Shown here one piece after another: positions 57,540 through 64,000 of a stretch of DNA of 64,000 nt. Source of the DNA: Chloroflexota bacterium (GTDB taxonomy: Bacteria > Chloroflexota > Anaerolineae > UBA4142); NCBI GenBank assembly GCA_016215025.1, contig JACRMI010000055.1, positions 1 to 64,000 on the forward strand. Direction: 5' to 3'. The stretch's first letter is position 1; the number at the start of each line of letters is the position of its first letter. Under the pieces are notes generated by a model. That model searched no databases and was not told the DNA's origin. It was given only the letters and a program-made list of their open reading frames with translations. Both the position numbers and the translations under genes were made by a program.

Positions 57540-58835
57540 TTATGCCGCAAGAACAACGCGGTCGCGTCCTTCACTTTTGGCTTGAATCAATGATGCATCG
57601 GCAGCCGTGAGCACCAACGTGGCATTCTCGCCATGATTGGGAAAGGTCGCGATTCCCAGAGATACGGAACCTGGTCCCAGGGTTTGTCCTTGGAACTCAG
57701 TCCGCAAGCTGTGCACGCCTTGACACAACTCTTCGGCGCGTTTTTGTGCGATGTCTGCCGACGCTCCAGGCAAGATCAGCGCAAATTCCTCACCGCCATG
57801 ACGAAAGACAATATCGCCTTCGCGCGTATAGCGATAGAGGAATCTACCCAGCGCTTGGAGCACCGCATCCCCGGCTTCGTGACCATAAATGTCGTTGAAC
57901 TGCCTAAAATTATCAATGTCAAGCATGATGACACTCACAAAACTATTCGCTCGGCGCGCGCGTTCGATTTCGGTGGGAAGAACTTCGTCTAGGTAGCGGC
58001 GATTGAATAGTCCGGTCAGTGAATCGCGAATCGATTGTTGACGCAATGTATCACGCAACTTTAAATTAGACAACGGTAACGCAATATGTTCTACAAAACG
58101 ATACAGCAGATTTTGTTGTGCTTCGGTCATGGGTGATTCTACCGCAGCATCACCGGTAGGATAAACATGGAGCAACGCTAAGATTTCGCCGTGCGCCATC
58201 ATCGGCAAACAGACGTACGGCTTGCCATGATTAACGTGCTGGCAGAGCACGTTGGTGCTTGGATCCGGCACGACGAACATTTGACCTTGATGCAGCGCCC
58301 AACAATGATCGGTCGTGAACATGGATTCCGGCGCGTTCGCATTTCCCCAGTGCGCTGCGAGTTCCAGCAAGTTGGGAGAGTTTCTAAAGATGTACAATGC
58401 CCCGGCGTAACCTGGGAAAAGCTGTTGCGCAAAACTCGGAATGACTTGGCCCACTTCTTCGAGCGTAAAACAGGTATGCAAGAGACTCGACAGTTGGTTC
58501 AATTGATTTTCGATGCGCGAATTCTCGGTCAGGTCTCGCACCAACGCCTCGTGCGCGGTGGATTCGCGCAACGCTTGCTGACGCCGGCGAATGGCGACAG
58601 TCACAATCGCAAAACTCGATGCAATCAGAAAGAGGCGATATTGATCGTACTTGAATAGCGATTCAAAGATTCGCTCGATGGGCAAATTAAGAATCGCAAC
58701 TAGGGCGAGCCCGAAGAGAATGAGAATGCCCAAGTTCTCACGCAACGCACGGCGCTTCGAGTCGTCACCAAAGAGTGGCTGAATCGAGTCCGTCACTGGA
58801 GTCGGGCGATTGGAAAGGAAAAGTGATTGGGACAT
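57540..58835 (-). CDS. Diguanylate cyclase with GAF domain
   Basis: 431 aa. Two helices (about 33-52 and 66-84), GAF (about 112-262), GGDEF domain (about 270-428) with active motif GGEEF and the inhibitory-site RxxD (REGD) five residues before it. Makes c-di-GMP from GTP, probably with product inhibition. Confidence 0.92.
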   Translation of the reverse strand: MSQSLFLSNRPTPVTDSIQPLFGDDSKRRALRENLGILILFGLALVAILNLPIERIFESLFKYDQYRLFLIASSFAIVTVAIRRRQQALRESTAHEALVRDLTENSRIENQLNQLSSLLHTCFTLEEVGQVIPSFAQQLFPGYAGALYIFRNSPNLLELAAHWGNANAPESMFTTDHCWALHQGQMFVVPDPSTNVLCQHVNHGKPYVCLPMMAHGEILALLHVYPTGDAAVESPMTEAQQNLLYRFVEHIALPLSNLKLRDTLRQQSIRDSLTGLFNRRYLDEVLPTEIERARRANSFVSVIMLDIDNFRQFNDIYGHEAGDAVLQALGRFLYRYTREGDIVFRHGGEEFALILPGASADIAQKRAEELCQGVHSLRTEFQGQTLGPGSVSLGIATFPNHGENATLVLTAADASLIQAKSEGRDRVVLAA

Positions 58836-59040
58836 GTTTCACCTCGTTGTAAAATCCTGGCGGGATTTCAGCCGACCTTGCCTACCTCATTTTGTGAATT
58901 TAAAGCGAGACACATTTACGCTTACGCCGATCTTGAGCGTGATTGTATCTCGCTTCCTTAACTTGTCCGCACGTAGGACAAATTCCAAATTTGACCATCA
59001 CGCAAGTGCGGCACTTGCCGAAGAAACTAGCGCCACAGGC

Positions 59041-60120
59041 TTAGTTGGCGACTTCACTCACTTTGGTGAATTGCCAGCTCTTGCTTGCATCAACCACTCG
59101 GATTGCGTTGGCGGCGACAGGCAAATCCATGTCACTCCGTCTGCGCTTGTCTTCGTACATCGATTGGTCCGCTTGCTTTAACGCATCCGATAGCGCTTGA
59201 CCTTTTTCTGCTGTCGCGACCCCAATCGAAAAAGACAATTCGGGCGACTGATGAACGGCGTTATGCAACGCAAGCTTGTTCCGGACGCGACCGATCATAT
59301 TTTGCATTGTCGTTGCATCCGTATCGGGCAGGAGCACAGCGAACTCGTCGCCGCCAACGCGAGCCACAATATCTTCCACACGAAAGGCGCTTTGCAAGAC
59401 AGCCGTCGCGCGCTTGAGCAATTCATCACCCTCGGCATGACCTAGTTTTTCATTCACCTCACGCATATTGTCCAGGTCGATAAACGCGACGCTCACCGGA
59501 TATGCGCGGCTGCGTTGAAAGCGAACCAATTCCGTGTAAAACCAATTTTGATTAAAGAGACCCGTCAAAGCATCATGCGTGCTGACGTACAGCAGATTGT
59601 CTTTGATGCGCATTTGCTCCGCAATGTCGGTCACGACGACACAGATACCGCACAACTCTTCTGATTCAAATGGGCGAAGGGCTAGTCGGACCGGAACAAA
59701 CGTGCCATTGGCGGCGGCAAGATGAAATTCACTCTCTGCCCGGTCGGTCTGGGCTTGAAGCAGCATAATCTCGACGGTGGGCTGTTCGGCTGGCACAATC
59801 CATTGCTTGAACGGCATGTCGATCAACTCATCGATCGCCTTATCGACGAGTTGGGCAAAGCGCGAATTGCAATAGCCAATGGTTCCATCGAGATGCAAGG
59901 TGACCGCGCCTTCACTGATCGAATCGGACCAAATGCGCCGGTGCAAATCGGCGTCGATCATTTCAAGCGAACGCGCCAGGCGAGGCGTGGTCAACGCCGA
60001 AAAACCAAAGGCGGGGTCATGGCGCATAGCAAAGCGGGTGTCTTGAACTTCAGACAGTTGACGGCGCAAGTCTTGCTCTAGCAAATCCAGCTCTTGGAAG
60101 GTACTCCAGTGACATTCCAT
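59041..60120 (-). CDS. PAS-domain diguanylate cyclase
   Basis: 359 aa. PAS domain (about 65-185: GAVTLHLDGTIGYCNSRFAQLV) and GGDEF (about 190-340) with GGDEF and RVED (I-site). No membrane helix. The gap to the other cyclase (58836-59040) shows no gene. Confidence 0.92.
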   Translation of the reverse strand: MECHWSTFQELDLLEQDLRRQLSEVQDTRFAMRHDPAFGFSALTTPRLARSLEMIDADLHRRIWSDSISEGAVTLHLDGTIGYCNSRFAQLVDKAIDELIDMPFKQWIVPAEQPTVEIMLLQAQTDRAESEFHLAAANGTFVPVRLALRPFESEELCGICVVVTDIAEQMRIKDNLLYVSTHDALTGLFNQNWFYTELVRFQRSRAYPVSVAFIDLDNMREVNEKLGHAEGDELLKRATAVLQSAFRVEDIVARVGGDEFAVLLPDTDATTMQNMIGRVRNKLALHNAVHQSPELSFSIGVATAEKGQALSDALKQADQSMYEDKRRRSDMDLPVAANAIRVVDASKSWQFTKVSEVAN

Positions 60121-60197
60121 GATTCATCCTCTTGTTAGCGCAATGATGACAACTGTGCCTGATCAAAATTTAAACGCAGAGTGCCGCGGTTTCCAAA

Positions 60198-60641
60198 CTA
60201 CGCTTCGCCAGTTTTCACCGCATCGGCTCGTTCCAACGGTTGCGACTCAAGCGGAACAGCGAGGTCCTGTGGCGACGGGTCGATTTCTTGCAATAACTTG
60301 AAGAGTCCGACATTCCAATCGATAGTACAGATCAATCCATCTGCCCCAGCTTCTTTTGCCACGGTGTGATAGATCGGCAAGTCCACCAAAGACAGCAGAA
60401 CCACGTGCGGTGGACAAGGCCGATTCTTTAGCAGCCGCGTCAGCGTCAACCCAGTTGAATCCGACAAGTTCCAATTGGCAAGAACAAGATTGGGATTCAA
60501 AAGCGGTAGTTGTTCCAGCGCATCACTCTCAGATACAGCGTAATACACTATTTGGACGTTTGGCTGCAACATGAGCAAGTGGGCAGCTGACTCTAGAAAT
60601 TCTATATTAGAATCGACAATTAGTATGCGTAGTGGAAACAC
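60198..60641 (-). CDS. Pseudo-receiver protein
   Basis: 147 aa receiver fold (ILIVDSNIEFLESAAHLLM). At the phosphoacceptor position the family Asp is Asn (LVLANWNLSDSTG) and the conserved Lys is missing (GLICTIDW). It is therefore probably not phosphorylated and may act by protein binding. Located in a signalling cluster upstream of the PAS-GGDEF gene. Confidence 0.75.
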   Translation of the reverse strand: MFPLRILIVDSNIEFLESAAHLLMLQPNVQIVYYAVSESDALEQLPLLNPNLVLANWNLSDSTGLTLTRLLKNRPCPPHVVLLSLVDLPIYHTVAKEAGADGLICTIDWNVGLFKLLQEIDPSPQDLAVPLESQPLERADAVKTGEA

Positions 60642-60829
60642 AGCACTCCTCAGCGTTAGAGTAGCTTTAGTGTACGACAGGGGCAGCGAGGAGACAATCA
60701 GAAAAGTTCTGATGCTATGTCATAATTCTTACGTAGTTTTTTGGATTTTAGGAGCAGAACGTAAAACCGTGGATAGTAGCCAATCTAACGATTTTATCGA
60801 GCATATCAAGTCCAAACTCTAAATGGCAA

Positions 60830-60880
60830 AACCTATCGAATGATTTCGTAGATTGGGTTTACAAAATCATTCGATAGGTT
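60830..60880. repeat. 17-bp perfect inverted repeat
   Basis: AACCTATCGAATGATTT (60830-60846) and its complement (60864-60880) around a 17-nt loop; no T-run. 60642-60829 shows no gene. Confidence 0.7.
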
Positions 60881-60938
60881 ATGCTCCATCCGTAAGCAGC
60901 TAACGTGCGGCCACAAAAACCCTAGTAGTGCCCCCAGC

Positions 60939-61210
60939 AAGTGCAATGTTGTGGAGTCAACTATTCTGCACACGGGCATTGATTGTGGTTTTGGAGTCGA
61001 GCGTTTACGCGGTTTCGTTAGCGTTCGTAGCGACCCACTAAAGCGTCGAGTCCACGCGATGCGTGCAAAACCGCACGCTTCGCATGTGACCGTGCTCGGT
61101 ATATGCATTATTTTTTGGATGCACTATTGGAGTAGTCTAGCGCCTCACCCGCAAGGGGGGCGTTGCTCTGCGCGTTTGACCCCCACAAGGAACTAGGCGA
61201 CATTGCACTT
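60939..61210. mobile_element. Candidate non-autonomous element, 272 bp
   Basis: AAGTGCAATGT (60939-60949) and ACATTGCACTT (61200-61210) are perfect 11-bp inverted ends. No coding frame inside. The right end overlaps the stop codon of the NarL-type gene (61209-61211). CCCACAAGG-CTAGGC-like interior sequence resembles the element at 54335. Confidence 0.45.
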
Positions 61211-61859
61211 AGGCGTCTGGTGAAACGAGTCCCACGCGTGTTGCAAAACGAACCAACCCGGCGACGTCATGGATATTCAGATGGTCCATCAACTGCGCAC
61301 GATACGAATCGAATGTCTTGACGCTAATGTTCAACTTTTCCGCAATCTCACGCCGCGAATTTCCTTCGGCGATCAGTTGCAAAATCTCACGCTGCCGCGA
61401 GGAGAGCTTTTCCAACCCCGATTCTTGGTACTGCTCACCGCGCGTAAAACTTTCGACGAAATATTTGGACACCGCAGAGCAAATATACATTTCGTTGCGC
61501 GAGACAGCGTCCAACGCGATTTCTAGTTCCGCTGCCGTTGCATTCTTGAGCAAATACCCCATCGCGCCCGCGCGAATGGCGCGCCGGGCGTACTCGGCGG
61601 TGGCATGCATCGTCAGAATAATGATCTTGATGTTGGGATTGGTTTGCGCAATGCGCGTAGTCGCCTCCAAACCATTTAGGTTCGGCATCGCAATATCCAT
61701 CAACATGACATCGGGCTGCAATGATTGCGCGAGTTGGATCGCTTGCTGACCATCGGTCGCTTCGCCAACAACGGTGACACCCAACTTTTCCAGCAAAGCA
61801 CGAAAACCCATGCGGACGAGTTGATGATCGTCGGCGAGCACAATGTTCAATTGTTTCAT
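61209..61859 (-). CDS. NarL/FixJ-type response regulator
   Basis: 216 aa. Receiver with LADDHQLVRMG, phospho-Asp in VMLMDIAMP, LTMHATAEYA and Lys in YLLKNAT; HTH (about 148-205) with LSSRQREILQLIAEGNSRREIAE. It follows the kinase gene (61906) by 46 bp and is its probable partner. Confidence 0.93.
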   Translation of the reverse strand: MKQLNIVLADDHQLVRMGFRALLEKLGVTVVGEATDGQQAIQLAQSLQPDVMLMDIAMPNLNGLEATTRIAQTNPNIKIIILTMHATAEYARRAIRAGAMGYLLKNATAAELEIALDAVSRNEMYICSAVSKYFVESFTRGEQYQESGLEKLSSRQREILQLIAEGNSRREIAEKLNISVKTFDSYRAQLMDHLNIHDVAGLVRFATRVGLVSPDA

Positions 61860-61905
61860 CTGTCTGCCTCCAATGTATTTTGGTTTTGTTGTATTCGGGT
61901 CTCAA

Positions 61906-64000
61906 TTATTCGATTGGGAGATGCACGCAAATTTGCGTGCCACATCCCGGTTGCGATTCGATTGTAAATTGACCGTTGGCTAGGCGGACGCGTTCCTGCA
62001 TTCCCAGGATGCCCATGCTTTCACCCAGCAACCCGTGTTGGATCGCCATGGGCACATCAAATCCCACGCCGTCGTCAATAATCTGCAATTCCAATTCCTT
62101 TGACGCGCCGGATGACTCGGCGACTGCGCGTTGATACAGCTTTACTTGGATGCGCTGCGCTCGCGCATGACGCACCACATTCGTGATCGCGGCTTGCACC
62201 ACCCGGAAACACGTCGTCGCCAGCGGGACTGACAAGTCCAGGTCACGCGGCTCGGCGGTAAATTCAATCCTCAATTCGGAACGCTGCGCTTGCCGGTCCA
62301 AGTACCATTCCAATGCCGCCACCAGACCAAATTCGTCCAACATGGACGGCCGCAGATTGAGCGAAAGTGAACGCACTTGCTCCAACGCCTGGTCGATAAT
62401 GTGTGTGCTTTCCTCCAGCCGGGTGTTTTGCGGCTCAGTGGTGAGACGAATGACTTCGAGATTGGTCCGGACGGCGGTGAGCACTTGTCCAATCTCATCA
62501 TGCAATTCGCGGGCTACCGCGCGACGTTCATTCTCTTCCGCTTCGAGCAATTGCCGCGAGAGCGTTTGCAATTGCGCGTGCGCTTGTTCCAATTGGCTAT
62601 GATGTTGCGCATTCTGAATAGCGATGGCGGCATAAGCAGCCAGGGTGTCTGCCAAACGAACATGCTCGGCGGTAAAGAACTCCGGTTCAACTTTATGAAT
62701 GGTATACAAACCGACGATCTGATTGCTGGCGAGGAGTGGGACACCCAGCCAGCTATTCATCTCCGGTTGATTCACCAGGCTCACACATTCCGGCTCTTGA
62801 TTCACATGGGTAATGAGACGACTGGTCTTGGTTTCGACCATGGCGCAGAGCAATGGACTGGTATCCAACTCGTATGCGATCCACTTTTGCGCGGGATTCG
62901 ACTCGACCGGATAACCGGTTGCCGCGAATACTCGCAAGCGTTTGTCGCCTTCCAGCAGCATCACTTGCATACTATCGTACGGGACCATCAACGCCAAATA
63001 ATCCATCAGCGCCGCCGTGACATGTTTGAGATCGAGCGTCGTTTGATTGAACGTTCGACTGGCGTCGCGCAAGGTTTCCGCCAACTGGCGTTGTTGGCGT
63101 TCCGATTCGGTCCGTTCTTGCACGCGCTGCTCCAACTCCGCCCGTGCGCTTTCGATCTGCTGGAACAGTTTGGCATTGGTGAATGCCGTCGCCGTGCGGT
63201 CCGCCACGTCTTGCAGAAACGAAGGTTCATCTGCAATGATCGCCGGTCCCGCTATCTTCCGCATGATTCCCAAAATGCCAATGCACTTTCCCTGCACCTG
63301 CAATGGCGTCACTAACAAGTGCATATCTCGAAATTGATCGAGCTTGCTGGTATGTTCTGCCTGGACTAGCGGGCGAACTTCGTCGAGCGTTAATTTGCGG
63401 CACGGAGATGGTTGATAGGCTTGAAGGGTCGCATCAGTCCCAGCGTCCAAGACCGTTGACGCCAAGGGGAAAACGTGTTCCGCGAAATTGCCTATTCCAT
63501 TTGGCACGGCGGCGCTCTGCGGATAAAACCACGCCTCATCCGGCAACAAGAGCGAAATAAAACAAGTCCCATCCATCATTTCGGCGATGTCGCGCGTAAC
63601 CACATCCGCCATCGCTTGAATATCGAGCGCGGCTTGTCCTAGCTTTTGCGAAAGATCGGCGAGCGCGGTGATGCGATGCGCCTGCGTGCGCGCTTGCATC
63701 TCCATCATTTTTAATTCGGTGAGATCGACGGTCGCCACGCCTACGCCAATAATCTCCTGGTTCGGCGCGCGTAACGGTTCCAGGAACAAATCCAGAAACA
63801 CGCGCCGTCCGCCGGCGGTCACCCACAATTGCTCACCCAATGGCATAGCGGTCGTCATCACCCGGCGCTTGAGCGCGGTGAGATGTTCCGCTTCTTCCGG
63901 CAGATACAAATCCGCATCCGTCTTGCCAATCCAACGGCTGGCATCCAGCTCCTGCCGGTTGAACACCCAGATAAATCGCAGGTTGCAGTCTTGCGCCGCA
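61906..64000 (-). CDS. Sensor histidine kinase PAS-GAF-GAF-HisKA_3-HATPase (5' end outside the window)
   Basis: At least 697 codons; the frame continues past the window edge as DCNLRFIWVFNRQELDASRW, which is PAS-domain sequence, so the start is not seen. PAS (to about 110), two GAF domains (about 120-275 and 310-460), coiled linker, HisKA_3 with AVARELHDEIGQVLTAVRTNL and HATPase with DDGVGFD and GILGMQERV. It is soluble as far as visible and works with the regulator at 61209. Confidence 0.9.
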   Translation of the reverse strand, partial: AAQDCNLRFIWVFNRQELDASRWIGKTDADLYLPEEAEHLTALKRRVMTTAMPLGEQLWVTAGGRRVFLDLFLEPLRAPNQEIIGVGVATVDLTELKMMEMQARTQAHRITALADLSQKLGQAALDIQAMADVVTRDIAEMMDGTCFISLLLPDEAWFYPQSAAVPNGIGNFAEHVFPLASTVLDAGTDATLQAYQPSPCRKLTLDEVRPLVQAEHTSKLDQFRDMHLLVTPLQVQGKCIGILGIMRKIAGPAIIADEPSFLQDVADRTATAFTNAKLFQQIESARAELEQRVQERTESERQQRQLAETLRDASRTFNQTTLDLKHVTAALMDYLALMVPYDSMQVMLLEGDKRLRVFAATGYPVESNPAQKWIAYELDTSPLLCAMVETKTSRLITHVNQEPECVSLVNQPEMNSWLGVPLLASNQIVGLYTIHKVEPEFFTAEHVRLADTLAAYAAIAIQNAQHHSQLEQAHAQLQTLSRQLLEAEENERRAVARELHDEIGQVLTAVRTNLEVIRLTTEPQNTRLEESTHIIDQALEQVRSLSLNLRPSMLDEFGLVAALEWYLDRQAQRSELRIEFTAEPRDLDLSVPLATTCFRVVQAAITNVVRHARAQRIQVKLYQRAVAESSGASKELELQIIDDGVGFDVPMAIQHGLLGESMGILGMQERVRLANGQFTIESQPGCGTQICVHLPIE

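Overview
The window reads as a Chloroflexota chromosome segment, most like an Anaerolineae-type lineage. The evidence is indirect: Pro/Thr-rich 'PTATP'-type linkers on secreted and membrane proteins, YLPL/FLPL-type tails on exported proteins, many GAF/HisKA kinases, and a caa3-type oxidase next to a group 3b NiFe hydrogenase. No rRNA, tRNA, CRISPR array or transposase gene was seen.

Region 1 (1-18.4 kb). A RuBisCO-like protein gene lies at the left edge. It is followed by a decayed comM gene and then a long leftward locus for uronate-containing glycans: Opp-type ABC transporter (five genes), nitroreductase, heparinase II/III-like lyase, URO-D-like protein, GH2 beta-glucuronidase, GH88 unsaturated glucuronyl hydrolase, and a lacZ remnant that has lost its catalytic barrel. 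A divergent LacI regulator sits at the promoter end, where -35/-10 boxes and GTAAATTAC operators can be read directly. A 160-bp piece of comM recurs at the far side in direct orientation, so the locus is bracketed by comM-derived repeats 16,590 bp apart.

Region 2 (18.4-40 kb). This holds a possible 37-aa membrane protein, an MFS transporter, a small membrane protein and the hydBGDA group 3b hydrogenase operon with its maturation protease. The hydrogenase operon has a near-consensus promoter and a structured leader containing an intrinsic terminator before the first gene. A receiver protein and two paralogous GAF histidine kinases follow. Then comes a leftward set (NAD epimerase, phosphoesterase, EamA transporter, DinB/YfiT, molybdopterin oxidoreductase), a divergent PNPOx/MocR pair, a 70-bp tandem repeat and a NarX/NarL-like pair.

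Region 3 (40-48 kb). An oxidase cluster: ctaD, ctaF, ctaE, ctaC, surf1, sco, a membrane cupredoxin and ctaB. Subunit II carries CuA, a class I cytochrome c and a further C-terminal type-1 copper domain in one chain. Subunit I has the A2-type YSHP motif but Val where the K-channel Lys is expected.

Region 4 (48-64 kb). A secreted GH5-CBM3 cellulase, an ECF sigma factor, a processive GT2 with a Pro/Thr tail, a CBS-domain protein, a secreted beta-propeller, two diguanylate cyclases, a pseudo-receiver, a NarL regulator and a large PAS/GAF kinase cut by the window edge.

A family of palindromic repeats (TGTCATTKCGAG-type ends) fills spacers between 22 and 48 kb, in one case supplying the C-terminus of a coding sequence. 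Other inverted-repeat elements lie in the hydrogenase and oxidase operons and near 54 and 61 kb.
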